This document shows, in pieces, positions 45,730 through 58,555 of a stretch of DNA of 64,000 bases. The position numbers were made by a program, and so were the translations under genes. Under the pieces are notes generated by a model. That model saw only the letters and a list, made by a program, of their open reading frames with translations. It did not search any database and was not told where the DNA came from. Position 1 is the stretch's first letter. The number at the start of each line of letters is the position of its first letter. The DNA comes from Rhytidiadelphus loreus (lineage: Eukaryota > Streptophyta > Bryopsida > Hypnales > Hylocomiaceae), in the NCBI GenBank assembly GCA_947034895.1, contig OX344764.1:62663348-62727347 (forward strand), in the 5' to 3' direction.

Positions 45730-46929
45730 CTACATCTCTTTCATGTTGTGTTTGATCAGGTAGTAATGGCAGGTCGAAAAAAAAGAGTGTCGCAGAGTGT
45801 GTCCTCGTTAGTGGTCCAACCGCGAGAGAAGTGGTTGAATATCGTGTTCGATTTGAACGGAGTGCTGTGTGAGAGCCAGGGTCAAGGGCCCCATAAGAAG
45901 AAAAAACATTACACAGTCCGAGATAATATATTCTCCCATCAAACCCCCACCCTCATTGGGACGAAGGCCGTCTTCATTCGTCCCAATGTGCGCGAGTTCT
46001 TAGACGAGGTTTCAAAGATTTCGAATCGCGTCGTAGTTTGGAGCCCCATATTCAAGAAGACGGTGGAGCCCGTTGCAAGTTTCCTCTTCCAGAACTACAA
46101 GGCTCCCTACCACATCCTAGGTCAGGACAAGAGCAGGAGGGTAGAAACCTCGGAAGGAAAATTTCTTCATCAGGTTGGAAGTCCATGGAAGACTCTACTC
46201 TTCAAAGTGCTTGATGAGGAATTGTTCCTGGACCCTCAAGATCCCAACTCCTTCAACAAGGACAATACCATTCTCATCGATGATTCTCCGCAAAAGGGCA
46301 TCCTCAATGAGAACGGGAATTGCATATACCTTGAGAGTTGGAACCCGTACATGTGTGGAGACAATGTGCTCGTCGGCACTCTCATTCCGTGCCTGAAGAA
46401 ACTACATGAGGAGTGTTGTGGGCGCTTAATTACCCACCCTTGGTAATTAATCGAACACAACCAGGTTCTAGGGGTTAACTAATTCTAACCTAACGGGTGA
46501 CTAAGCGTAGGTCCATTGTGCCTTCCAAGCAATGGATCTTTTTTCCTAAGTTCCTAATTTTCGCAGGTGACAACGGAGTTGCCCCGATTGGCGAGGAAAT
46601 AATCCAGGCTAACCGTCCCCTAACGATAACCTACACGGACTACTACCGAATCTATCCTAATCTATGGGAATCTAAGGTTGATCGACCTTTCCTAACACTG
46701 GGGGAGGATTCCTAAGTCATGTCCATGGTTTCCTATGTCGATTGGATGTGCTTAATTTCTTGAGGTAGTTGGCTAACCGGACTCCTAAACTTAATGTTTC
46801 TTCTCTATCTAATCTTAACTCGTGATTCAACTTAAATTCCAACTTAAAGTAGACCCTTAGTTTAACTCTTCGGGTTTAGGCTAAATCTAATTTCCACTTT
46901 GGTTTCCTAACCTAACCGGTTGTTTGCTA

Positions 46930-47250
46930 CTCTAATTTATCTTCTAATCTAATTAATCTTCCTCCTAATTTAATTTATCCTCTAATTTAATTTTTCTTTT
47001 AATCTAATTTAATTGACCTCCTAATTTAATTTACCCTCTAATTTAATTTCCCTTCTAATCTAATTTGTCTTTTAATCTAATTTAATTGACCTCCTAATTT
47101 AATTTATCCTCTAATTTAATTTCCCTTCTAATCTAATTTGTCTTCTAATCTAATTTGATTGATCTTCTAATTTAATTGATTTCTTCCCCTAATTTAATTT
47201 ACCGTTTAATCTAATTTCTCTTTTTACTTTCTACCCTTGATCCTACGTCT
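46930..47250. repeat. CTAATTTAATT-type low-complexity tandem repeat
   Basis: Repeated TCTAATTTAATTGACC and CCTCTAATTTAATTTCCC units of about 18 and 36 bp, inside the 4.23-kb insertion. Confidence 0.75.
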
Positions 47251-48384
47251 TTATCACCTAAGGTAATTTTGATTTGCTAATTTAACCTTAACTCCTAATT
47301 GGATTATTTTGTCCTAATCTAATGTTTAACTTCTTGGTTGAATTTTGACCCTAACGGTTACTAATCCCTAGTCCTATCCTATCCTGTTCTACCTTGTTTT
47401 GTAATCTAATTCCTATCCTATCCTAATCTAATTTGGCTGCTTTTACAGTCAACTTCTATGTATGAGAGGGGTTTAGATACTTCTAGCCCTATCGATAAAC
47501 TTCTATGTCTAAACTTAAGGTCCACCCTAATTCCTATTTGCTAATCGACATTAATCACTACTTAATAGAATTTAGCACAAATTAAAAGAAAAACACTGGG
47601 GATTAATTTACTGACTCACCTGATTGTTGTTGGCATGCGCGACATTTTCCTCCATACCTCCGGCCGCGTGCTCGTATTCCATAGTCGACACGTATTTTGA
47701 AGTAGTAAAATGCCTACGGCTTAGTCCTTGGCAAAATAGTACACTCTAAAGACCCTTAATGGTCCCTTCCTTTCTCCTTATCTCTTTTTCTTTTACTTCA
47801 ACACTATTCCTACCAACCCCTTAAATGAGACCTTACACCATATGACGCTAATCTAATGGAAGAGTCACCTATTCTCTTACGTTGTCATTTTGGTGTCATC
47901 CTAATCTCTTTCCTAATGGTTGTAAGAAGCTTTTGAGATTTCCTACCTAATCCTATGACGCAACACTATTTATCGTCTCTCCCTTCTTCCTCTCCTATAA
48001 CTACCCCCTTCCTAATTTTGTCATCATTGTGTGAGGTGGCTTGTTGGTGAGGGACCTTGAGAGGTTGTGCAGGTTTGGACGCGTAGGATGGCGACTTCTC
48101 TTCCCCCCTTCTTCCTTTAGCCTTGAGTTGGTCTTTCGTTAGTCCTTAACTAGACTCCCGGTTTTCAACCGTAGTGTGATGGAAACCCCCCAAAAAGTGT
48201 GGTGGGGCCCCGCAGGGCATCGTCCCATAGTGCTGAATTTAGTTGAGGTAAGGATTTCTCCTTTCCCCCCCTAGAACTCCCCAACTCTCTGGCCCTCCCC
48301 GAAACTGGCTTCTCCGAAACTGGCTTCCCCGATACCCGGCCCCCGAGACCCTGACGGGATGTCCCGATGGGCTGTACCCTTCGG

Positions 48385-48500
48385 GCTTCTGACTGCTCTC
48401 CCCTTACGGGCTGCTGACTGCTCTCCCCCTTACGGGCTGCTAACTGCTCTCCCCCTTACGGGCGCTGACTGCTCTCCCCCTTACGGGCTGTTCCCCTTGG
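48385..48500. repeat. About 26-bp tandem repeat
   Basis: Four units of GGGCTGCTGACTGCTCTCC followed by CCCTTAC, inside the 4.23-kb insertion. The 84-codon frame over it is an artefact. Confidence 0.8.
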
Positions 48501-51008
48501 GCTGTTCCCTTGCGGGCTGTCCTCCTTGGGCTGGACCTAAGGCCGGTCCCACACTTTTTACTACAAACCTCACTCTCCGGGTTCCCGTATGGGAACCCAT
48601 TACACAACTTTAAATTAGACGGGTCAGGGTCACAGCTTCGCCGCCTAGGGGGATAGACCAAAATTTTAACAACTAGCAAAACAAATGGCCTAGTGGCGGG
48701 GTTTCTGCCTACACTTGTATACCACCTAGGCACTCTTGGGGGCTAAACTTTGGCTTTTCCCAAGAAGATCTTGGGAACTAAACTTTGGAACAAAAAAAAT
48801 AGGGGGTTCAAAGCTTCGCCGTTGAATTGGTTTTGACACCAACTCTAAGACTCGTGACGCCCCCCGGGTCCAAAGCTTCGCCGTCTAAGGCCTGTTTTTG
48901 ACACACACTCTAAGACTAGGATAAGTTACAAGTTCAAAGCTTCGCCGCCTCAAGGGCGGTGGGACCCACTCACAAACAACACGGCAAGGGTGACTATGGT
49001 TAGGATTTGCACAAGAGACAACTGAATCCCCAAAGTAAGCATAAACAAGGCAATACTCACATACTAAAGGCCCCCCAAAGCGGCATCGCCAAGGTACGGT
49101 GGGGGGTAACTTTAGGATTAGTACAAGACACACAAAAGATACACGGAAACACACGCAAGTAGATGAAACCCGCTTGACTCGCAACAAGTACAAGGTAAGA
49201 TGGAAGGACCTCAAGGACCTTCAAAGAGCTTGAAATAAAACGACAATGGGAGCCAAAAGTGCTCCGAAAACACCGTAGAGGTTTTTTGGCTTGAAACGCC
49301 AAAAATTCCAAGATAACTTGGACCCACGGACCCAAAACAAGTATTGGGGGTGTTTTGGGAGAGAGAAGGGCCCCCTTTTATAGGTTTCCAAGGGCCCACT
49401 CCCCCCCTCGACGAGTAACCTCATCCATCCGGATTTTCATCCAAATTTGAGATTTTCACCTAATTTTGGGTTTTACGCTGGTCCTAACCTCTAACTTTTG
49501 GAGTTTAGCTCGGAATTGAAAATGGATTGCGCCAATGGCTTCAGAATGCCATTTTTAGCCTAGAGGACTCTCTACCCCCTATTTCTATCACAAAAAACCA
49601 TCGGAAACTAGTGCCAACTGGAGCCAATTAAAAGGGTAAAAACCTAACTTTTGGGGTTTACCTCTTTTGGCTTGGGTAACTAGCTAGGGTTGTTGGGGAG
49701 GCTCTAGGGAGTAAGAAAAGGCTCCTTGATGTCTTCGTTCCGACTTCGTACGCTCCCGGGACGCCGGTCAACCCCGCAAAGATCCTGCCGTAATTATTAA
49801 TTGGGGGGATGTTGTCAGTTTCGGCTGCTTCCCGCTATTGGAACACCATGAAATTTGTCGGGGCGTGTTATTAACGTAAGAGATGCTAGTCTAATTTTTA
49901 GTGAGATTTTACCGCGGCCTGGGTATTTTCCATGAATTTCCCAACGTGGCCTTTGGCGGTTGACTACTCGGAAAAAGATCCTTTGGAGATCAGAAAAAAC
50001 CGAGACTTTTTGGGGAACCTCTCATGGAGTCCCCCAAGCCACGTGCCAAGTCTTGGGCTATTCTGGCACATAGTTGGTGGCGAGGTGAAAACTGACTTCG
50101 GTTGAATCACCGGCAGTCAGGGAATCTTTCACATGTGAGGGAATTTTGGCGAATGGGTTTTTCCGTGGACACCCCGACATGTTCTAGATCCAAGAACACT
50201 ATCCGGCGGCTGTGGATTCCTCCATGCGGCCTGTCTGGAATAAGTAACACCTGCAAGCTAATAATTTGGATTCCTAATGTTTCGTCGGTGGAATGGGGAA
50301 ACTAGAACCTATCTTTGGAGATTTACGTGGGGACCTCCCTCACTCTCCTAAGACTTAATTTAGCCTATCATGGTCACATGCACTAGGTTTTGGGCTATTT
50401 TGGGTAAGTTCCTAGTAGCCCTATTGTTTCCCACTAATTACGGGTTCTAACCTATATACAAGTGGGTTTTATGGGTAATCTATGGATAAAAGGCTATTTA
50501 TGACCAAATGCTATACTGGTACGTGACATACCTATTTTGGTTCTACACTCTTTTTTGGGCTTTTTGTAGTACTTTATGCCTTAATTTGTAATAAACTAAA
50601 AAAAAGAAAACAATGAGTCCCAAGTGACGAATTTGGGGCTCACAAGTGTCCACTCGGACGCCTTCGTGAGTTCGTAGATCGGAACCACATAGGTGTGGCG
50701 CCCTTGGTCGCATCCGACGATCAAGCCAATTATATATTAGATGGGATGAGGATGTCCGCCAAGGCATTCAAGTCGCGATTCATGTTGCGGGGGATGAATC
50801 TAGTGATTGAATAAGAGAGACAAAGGAAGAAATAGACTTCTCAGTGTCTCAATCAATCATAGAACTCGTTGTACATTATTTTGTGAATACGGATTTTTAT
50901 GTACATTTCATTCTTGTGAATTAGTAAAATTTTGAACTTTTAATCAAGTTTTTTGGCCTCTTTTGGTTGTACTGTTTTGTTCAACATGTGTTTGTCTTCC
51001 ATGTTGAG

Positions 51009-51029
51009 TTATCTTTGGGTCGAGGATAA
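51009..51029. promoter_or_regulatory. Single palindrome 5' of the Ser/Pro-rich gene in copy 2
   Basis: TTATCTTTG, spacer GGT, CGAGGATAA. Copy 1 has this site amplified four-fold (14,310-14,462). Confidence 0.75.
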
Positions 51030-51073
51030 TTGTAAAAGATGTTTATTCGTTCTACACTTTTTCCAACAAAGGG

Positions 51074-51960
51074 AACCACTGACGAGGAGCTTACTGTTTG
51101 GATCGGACGTGTCACTTTCAATGAGGTCCGGCTCGATTGAAGGGAGCTTCATGCCGTCCTCCTATTCTAACCCTTATCTCCTGGGATCGGCCACCGATGC
51201 GGCTTCGGCGGCCATCGACTTCTCGAAGGGGAATGTGGAGGAAGGCATGGTAGATAGCCCACCTAGTAGGGGTCCCGTGAGGACCCCGATTTGCTCACCG
51301 TCACCGATGAAGAGGGCCAGCTCCACCCCAAGTCGATTGCGTTCACAGTCGCCGACTTTGCGAACACCAAACATCCCGCACAGAAAATTGTATGTGGATG
51401 ACGAAGACCGGGGTATGGATCCTCGTCTCGAGAATGGAGCGGTGTTGCTGGTGACAATCGCACATCAAGCTGTCCAGAGCGAGAAGCTCAATGTGGATCC
51501 CTCGATTGGGGATCAGATAAATGAGATACTGTTGGGTGCATGCAGAGCACAGCAGGTTCCACGCCTCGTAGAGATTCCTATCTCGTTCCCCTCCAAATCC
51601 GTGGGTGGAGTATCTTTGCCTTCTATTGTACCTATTTCCCGCTGAACGACTCTTGGAGACCTACAGCGGACAAATTATACACGATCGACAACAACTGCCG
51701 ATCCGTACATAAGCACTGTGAATAGATCGATACCCCGGCCGCCTCCTCGAGGTTCTAGGTCTCTTTCCAATACCGAGATTCCGCGACATGAACAAAAGCG
51801 GAAGAGAGAGGCCAAGGATTTAATGATGATGGGGATGTTCAATACTTTCAGTAAAGATAGTGGATCACCCAAGCCTTCTCGACGCGAGGATATCTTCAAA
51901 GGATTGGCCAAGTTGAAAGCCTTGGAGGCAGCCAAGGAGGCAACAAATAGCAGTTCTTAA
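51074..51960 (+). pseudogene. Copy 2 of the Ser/Pro-rich cargo protein
   Basis: Same order of motifs as copy 1 (SPPSRGPVRTP, SPSPMKRASSTPSRLRS, DIFKGLAKLKALEAAKEA) and a stop at 51,960. A TGA at 51,643-51,645 replaces the CGA of copy 1, while the CGA that copy 1 lost is kept here (CCTCCTCGAGG). No domain is recognised. Confidence 0.65.
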
Positions 51961-52418
51961 TCCAAGAACGATGGTTTGCCGAGTGATCCTCGTTCATAGT
52001 GGTCTGCTTTTTGTTGAAGGATCATTACTATTAATAGAATATTCATTCATATACAAAATCCAATTTTTTGTAAGGGTGAGTGCTCTCTGTGCACATAGCC
52101 ACTACATTTTTATACAAGACATTCAATCATTAGAATTAGCAAGATTAGATATACCGGGATTTCATTTCCTAGGAAGTGAAGTATATAGAGAAGTGAGAGA
52201 AGTTGATTCAAGTAAATTCATGTTATCAATGTAAAGGGACCTGCTTTTATAAATATTACATCTTATTACACAACTCATGTGGAATTGGATTTTGCACATT
52301 CACAATTCTTAATTGTTTTGGTGTGGAATTGCTCTTAGCCTTCTAACGATTTGCCTATTTTTATCTTCACCTTCAACAATTTATCTTTGAAAGGAGGGGC
52401 CTTAAGTTATCAAAATGA
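51961..52418. other. Subterminal region of copy 2
   Basis: Counterpart of 12,927-13,370. Similarity to copy 1 is high but indels break any shared frame. Confidence 0.5.
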
Positions 52419-52450
52419 CCATATTGTCTCAATTTAATGAATATGGCCTT
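52419..52450 (-). repeat. Outer terminal inverted repeat of copy 2
   Basis: Exact complement of 12,895-12,926, ending GAATATGGCCTT. Beyond it the sequence TTGGGAG shows no match to other flanks. Confidence 0.85.
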
Positions 52451-53762
52451 TTGGGAGATATATATGCAAAGAATAAATGGAGCTCTCACGTGGTGTACGT
52501 GCTCTCAATTGCAATTCGGCGACGTCCTCGGCTGCTGTTCATCTTCTACACTTAATTTTCATTTGCATGTTCAGTTCTAACGTCTTTCCGCAGCATTCCT
52601 TTCAGAAATTAAAGTCAGTGACTGAGGAGGCAACGTTGTGGTGAAATTCCTTGGCCGGCATTCGTAATGTTGCAGCGTTCATCTCCAGCCTCAAATCAAT
52701 ACTAAGCCTTACTTCTTAGAGTTTGACGCATTTGAATGGACATTAGAATTCTAGTGCATTGAAACACGCCATATTTATAGTGCAATCACGTTCTCCATAA
52801 AACTGGATTGCCTCAAGAATTTTTAGACAACAAGTTGAGATCCTTAGTACGTGGTCAAGGCACTTTCAGAGCTTTTTGCACTGTATTGTCACACTGATAA
52901 TGCCATATTCGCAATGAAATCAAGTTTCCAGCAAAAAAAAATGAACTGCCTGAAGAAGCTTTAGAGAACACTGAAATCCATACTAAGCTTAGTCAGACCA
53001 CTGCTGGAGTTTTTCCCATTGCCATATCACAAGTCTGGTGCGCTACAGCAGATGAATAGAGCACAATGAATTCAAAGAACTTAACTTAAATCCCCCATTG
53101 CAGGAGGAAATAATCGACTTCAGACCTAAACCATAAACTATAGAAAATCTGACAGGGCAATGTCTACACTGCCGACCTGTAATTGTGAAACCTTCTTGTG
53201 CACCCCAAGTTACTATCACACGCTTCTGAGCAGTATGTGAAACGCTGAAGCTGATGCAATGCTTTTGGAGTTATAGGAACAAAAGAGAGTCCATATTGAA
53301 ATGACGTAGATCTAATATGCTAATGAAAACGTAAACCATTTCCAAAAAATCGCCGTTCATTTCTTGGGAAAGTTCTACGGCGCAATAATCTGTAATGCTT
53401 GATTACGCGCGTAATCAAGTATTATGGATTCTTCATCCAACTTTGTTTTTTCATCCCAAGTGTTTCATCCAACTTTGATTTTACTGCTCGTGATTTATGT
53501 TGGGCAATGTCCCTCGCCGTCGGGTATTTTGTGATATAAAGCGCCTCCTCATCGGCCCTTTATTTTCCAAAATGCCCTCCTCCTCAGGCATTGCCCTATA
53601 CAAAATGCACAGCACAAACAACTTCGATGAAAACAATTTTAACTTCAAAGTGCATGCAAGGGAAGTGTAAGTCCTACCAAACAACTGTCCCAGGAGCGAA
53701 CCCCATCTTGTCATTTGTACATCTTTAAAAAAAACAAAATTATGGAAAGCTACAAGTGTGAA
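52451..53762. other. Intergenic DNA right of the element
   Basis: No gene recognised. A perfect 22-bp palindrome centred on ACGCGCGT lies at 53,398-53,419 (CTTGATTACGC and its complement). It is unlike the element's palindrome. Confidence 0.5.
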
Positions 53763-54134
53763 CTAAGGTAGGAATACCATAAACGGTTAAAATAAGCATT
53801 TTAGCCTATAAGATATGGGAAATTCATTGAGAAATTCAGCTCAATGTGTGCACAAATAAGGATGAGGTAGAATGAAAAAAATAAAAAATAAAAATCTTCA
53901 AAAATGAATATTTATTGAATATAAATGTGGATTTCTCATACAGACCCCATTCTTGTCTCATAGCTTCACCTAAAACGGTTTCCCTTGGAACTTGTTCCTA
54001 ATAAAGTCTAAGCCAATCAAATTTCAGCAAATCAAATCTATTCAAATCAACATCAAAGCTAGCTATTGATGGTTTTAAAACACCCTATTGTACCATTAGG
54101 AGGGGGGGTGCCATTTATGGTATTCCTACCTTAG
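53763..54134. mobile_element. MITE, about 372 bp, CACTA-like ends
   Basis: Inverted ends CTAAGGTAGGAATACCAT (from 53,763) and its complement (to 54,134) extend at least 21 bp. The right end followed by GTG makes CACTAAGG on the complementary strand, suggesting the CACTA group. The 3-bp flanks (GTG and TTG) match imperfectly. Noncoding. Confidence 0.7.
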
Positions 54135-55610
54135 TGTTGGGCGTGGATCAAGTTTGCAGCATACCAATTTGGTACTGGTTTACAAATTTGAATGGTATCA
54201 TTAAGAGAGAGGGTACTTGGGTTGAAAGTTATTTCATCTTGATTAAAACTGTTATTAATATCAAACAACATAAACTTTGTGTTTCTACCAATACACTAAC
54301 TTAGTATGAGGCAGTTTGCACAACAGTCTGTTATGTACAATCGTATCCCTCAATTTAAAGAAAAATATAATGAATAAAATTTAACTCAAGATTTGACTTT
54401 GAATGTCCACTACATCAGACATACAATGAATGATAAACTAGTGTCAATAGACTAGTGACAATCTAAAAGACCATTTATTTATTTTTAAACAAATGAAACG
54501 AAATTTCATTGCAAGGAGGGGAGCATCAAGTAAATTTTTGATGACAAAGTCTAGGAAATTCTACATTGACATTTAGTTATAATAGTGGGTGGAGAGGTAG
54601 TTTTTATAATGAAATCCATTATCCGTCATGACCCTTCAAAGGATATGGGATGATTTGAAAATTGAGCTCCTAGTAATCCTAATGATTTACATATCCCACA
54701 CAGGTTGTTTTACCTCCTATCATCCAATTTGTACAAAGAACCATCCTCTTCCTCAACTTCACATATGCATCACAGTAAGTGATATTCAAGGTTTGGTGCC
54801 AAATAATTTGGATTTACTTCAATACAATGTCAAATTTTTAAGAATTAAATTTCACATTGCCTAAGCTACTTTGGAAGCTTTAATTAAATATTTGGCATCA
54901 ATAATCCTACCCAATGGGTATGGTACATGTGCAAATATACTGTTAATGATACTCTTAGTGCTTCCAAGGGTAGAACCACCCATTACCAATCGGGGATGTA
55001 ATTCCGACCAAATCTAGGAATAGTGCTCATTTAAGAACTTAAATGTTATGATACCATAGATTGCTTATTGTGGCTGATCCGAAAGAGTCCTATAGCTATG
55101 AGTGAGTCATGTAGCTATGTTTTGATCACCATATGAAAAAATTGATATCAGGTGGGGCTTGGGTTAAGATACCATTATTGAGAAGCATTTTGATATCCGG
55201 GTTGCATCCATATCCACGCCAAAAATTGATGTAAACACCCTAGTAGTACATACTTACCACAAATCACAGAACCTACAATTTTGGAAAAAAAATCTTTTCA
55301 TAGCTACAGGACTCACTTTTATGTTTTACTAGCGCTCCTACATAGAGTCAAGTGAGAACATACCTTTAACTTATTAGAACTACTACATTATGCCAGTCCA
55401 TTGTTGGCCTAGCTAAAATCATGCTTGAGTGTAAATTAGGGACGTTTTACACTGTACACTGACCTAGAGTCCAGGCTAATTTGTTGTTGTTCCATAGGCC
55501 CAAAATCCTCACTTGTAATTGGACAAAAGGTTGAAATCTTCACCTGTGATTGGACAAAAGGCTGAAATTTGTGCAATTATCCTCAAGGGGAATAGTCTTG
55601 CCTCTAGGTG
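54135..55610. other. AT-rich intergenic DNA
   Basis: No recognised gene. The frame at 54,628-54,864 resembles nothing I know. Confidence 0.5.
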
Positions 55611-55614
55611 TAAA

Positions 55615-56000
55615 GCATCCTTTAACCCCTTAAGCGTAGAGGCATATTTCAAACAAAATTGTGAAAAAATGACACTTTCTAAAGCAGCGAGAAAAAAATT
55701 AAAACCTTTTTTTTTTTTTTAAATTCAACTATACAAATTTTTACTAGACTACTATGGGAATGTGTAGAAAAAATTCAGAAACTTTATCCACACATATTGA
55801 AAGATAATAACATTTGAAGTTAGAAGAAAAAGTGTTTTTTCGCCCTTGCGTGATGGGGACAACAACCTTTAACTCCTCCTAGAGTGAGATTTTTATACTA
55901 CACATGGATTTTTTTAACATTTGCATCTAGTATCATATAAGTTACTTGCCTGCCAAATTTCAAAAGTAAAGGAGGAGTTTTGCAAAAGTTGCCCAAAGTT
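55615..56000. mobile_element. Degenerate piggyBac-type MITE copy
   Basis: Starts TTTAACCCCTTAAGCG and shares order and wording with the better copy at 61,084-62,016, for example TTGAAAGATAATAACATTTG and TCTAGTATCATATAAG against TTTGTACCACATGATACTAG. The end is not clear. Confidence 0.45.
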
Positions 56001-58555
56001 GTCAAAAAAGTTGAGGGCAACATAAGTTTCAATTTGAATACTTCATTGGAAAAGAAATTAAATTCCCAATGAGGGGGTACATGTTCACATCTTGCATCAA
56101 AATTTCGTGAAATCTAACCAAAATTGACTTCATAGGTACCTACCCGGATTTTCAATTGTCTGTTCAATGGAAAATTGTCTTTTAATTAGGGATTAAACCA
56201 CCAATCCACCATCTTTTCTTAGAGCATCTACATTATTGGACTAAACAACAACTTGGGATGCAGATGGCCAAGGCTAGTTATCTTTATTACCTCACCATTT
56301 GATCACCATTAAAATAGGGGAGCCCAAACTCGACAAACTTTGGATTTTGGATTCCAACCTGCTATAGCCGCAGGCTCAAGGCTTTAGCATACCCTTGTTG
56401 TGGAGCAATTTTGGTTGGAAGTTTCATTAATTGTGTGCCCCAAAGACACAAGGAACAACACAATAGGAGCGAAGGAGCACTTCCAAAGTCGCAATGTATT
56501 AGTAGGGCAAGAGGAGTGGCCTTCTACTATACCATACTTATACATATTTAGGGGGGATTTGAATGGTCACGGTGGGGTCTACCTAGCTTGGGCAAATGAC
56601 AACTTCCTATCTTGCCCAAGCTATTCTATCTTCCTTTTATTCCGTCCAATAGTGCAATTATTTATACCTACTACATTCCCTCGAATCACATAGTCTTTTG
56701 AGTGTTGCTTTAGTAAGTAAGGTAAGAGGTTCATAAAGCACCCATTTAAGCTCTAAATGTTTTCTATGTTTTTTACTTCAAAGTACTCAAATACAAAGCA
56801 AGGCTAAAAACTTCACCAATATCTATTCATTACTCCATAAAAGACAATTGTCTGTGGAACAGATAATTGAATATTCGTAGGGTTGTCTTGTTTGACAAGA
56901 TTTTGGGTTTTGGCGTCTAATAGACGTTGCATGTCACATGTTGAATTGTCGAGTTGTTGAGTATGGACTTTTTTGTTGTCGCGTACGGATTTGGGGTTTC
57001 AAATTTTTTTACTCCTTAGTAAAACAATTTGTCCTATGTGGTTGTTACTTAAGGTAATGTGGCTTGCTTCTTGAAGGGTGACCACAAATCTAGGAGCGAC
57101 CTCTAATCCAAGGAAGGGTAACCGTGGGTCTAGGAGCAACCTCTGGGTTCCCTAAAGGGCAACCGTCAATCTAGAGGTGAACCTAAGACAAATAGTTTTT
57201 ACATTCTCACCTCAATATAAAAGCAACCTAACAATTTGTCTCATTTCACATAGCAAAAGACAATTGGTAAATAAGAAAGAATCTATGATCACTACAAATG
57301 CCAAGTTGCCAACTAGGTTTGGCAGATACTAAAGAGCGTAATCAACGTATATGTGAACGTGAAATATATACTATTGTGCTTAATTATTTTAACAATGGGA
57401 GAGAAATGCATGTAGAAACAAGCCTTTAGAGTGAACAATATCGTTGATAGAATTATTAAGAGCTTGCTTGTCTTTATATAAGAGTTAAGTGCAAGTATTC
57501 TACTCCTAATCATTTACAGACTATGGGGATTGTTTTGACATCCTTAACCCTCATTTAATTAAAGCTGAAATCCTTTTTTGAATTTTTGGTTATTTTTGCC
57601 TTGTACAAAAAATATATTATTTTTCATGACTTCATCAATTGGTTATAGAAGAAGAGTACTTTTTGAAGGGTTCTTTGGGGTGGATGTGAAGTTATTTTAT
57701 TTGCTTGAAACATCATTCACCCCAAGCACTCTAATCATCAAGGCACTTAGATTTTAATAATGTTATGTACTCACAAGAATACAAATTTGCAAGCTCAAAT
57801 CAATGAATGAAAAGAATAAAGTTAATCAATTAGTATTTAAACAGTTTACATGTTGTAACCAAAAGGAATATATTTGAGTAGATTGGTAACATAGTAAAGT
57901 AGAAACACCAATTTCCAACATTGTACTCTAAACCAATCTTGAAAATATGCTTGAGAAAATATGTAGGTATAAGAAGTTCAAAATGTATAGCTTATTTACA
58001 TGAATGCAAAATCTAGTTTGGAGTACACCATCTATTTGAACTTTATAAATTCATAGCATATTCATATATATTAAGAAACCTTTTTATTTTATTTTTTAAA
58101 TTCATGATTTTTAATTGCTAATGTTAGTATTTAGGATAATTTCATGTATTGATTCCACCTCAAAGTATAAGGAATTGCTTAAAGTGATGGGAATAGGTGC
58201 CTCCACTTTACAATTAGTAACTTAGTGTAGTGATGGTTAAGTTCAACAATAAAAACAAATGAAAATTTACAAGACAAACTAATATAATGACATAAATTCT
58301 TGCTTTGTAACAAAAAGAAATATATATTTTCAAATCTCTATGACAAGCATTTAGACTCTTCTATACACCTTATCATAACACTCTAATTCTTTTTCACTTG
58401 TATTTCAAATGACAAAAATTAAAAGACTCTAAGTTGGAAAAATAAAGGTAAACTAAAGTAATTATTCAGCAAACATGCAACTAGGTTGATTGTCATCTAG
58501 ATGGTAGTTTCAAACTAGAGTCATATTCCATATTGACCTTCAATTGATAAACCAT
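56001..58555. other. AT-rich intergenic DNA
   Basis: No gene that I can support. Frames such as 56,400-56,693 show no domain. Confidence 0.5.

Larger units (their letters stand above)
46416..50644. mobile_element. 4.23-kb unclassified insertion
   Basis: Copy 1 reads straight through at this point, so the borders are close to exact: left GAGTG/TTGTGGGC, right GCTCACAA/GTG. A 4-bp duplication AGTG fits (46,412-46,415 and 50,645-50,648), with short inverted ends TTGTGGGC/GCTCACAA. No protein domain is recognised on either strand. It contains a CTAATTTAATT-rich tract (46,930-47,250), a GCTGACTGCTCTCCCCCTTACGG tandem (48,400-48,490) and a scattered AAGCTTCGCCG motif. This could be a large non-autonomous LTR or TIR element. 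Confidence 0.65.
45766..50814 (+). pseudogene. Copy 2 of the FCP1-like phosphatase, split by a 4.23-kb insertion
   Basis: Starts at ATG 45,766 (MAGRKKRVSQSVSS), keeps FDLNGVL and ILIDDSP, and is interrupted after KKLHEE (46,411). Coding resumes at 50,645 with a CPLGRLREF-equivalent segment and ends at TAA 50,814. The intact ATG here supports the start-loss reading of copy 1. Confidence 0.85.
31108..52450. mobile_element. Giant DNA transposon, copy 2 (inverted, truncated, nested insertions)
   Basis: Reading leftward from 52,450, the segment follows copy 1 from its left end through all three cargo genes, the palindrome array, the GC-rich arrays, the AT-rich arm and telomere-like repeats. Similarity ends at 31,108, the point matching 26,580 in copy 1, so it lacks the second array, the transposase and the inner terminal repeat. 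Five later insertions account for most of its extra length. The outer terminal repeat matches copy 1 at 32/32 positions, but the base pattern outside it (TTGGGAG) does not repeat the left flank of copy 1, which argues against one giant element with 20-kb arms. Stops are far more numerous than in copy 1. Confidence 0.75.

Noticed and set aside
48359..49424. Short frames in the 4.23-kb insertion as genes
   Set aside because: They overlap tandem repeats or differ in frame and strand with no domain or consistent codon use.
12895..52450. One giant transposon with about 20-kb terminal inverted repeats around a single transposase
   Set aside because: A full terminal repeat with a matching ATAA lies internally at 31,028-31,063. 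The outer flanks of 12,895 and 52,450 share no duplication. Two copies side by side explain the data better.
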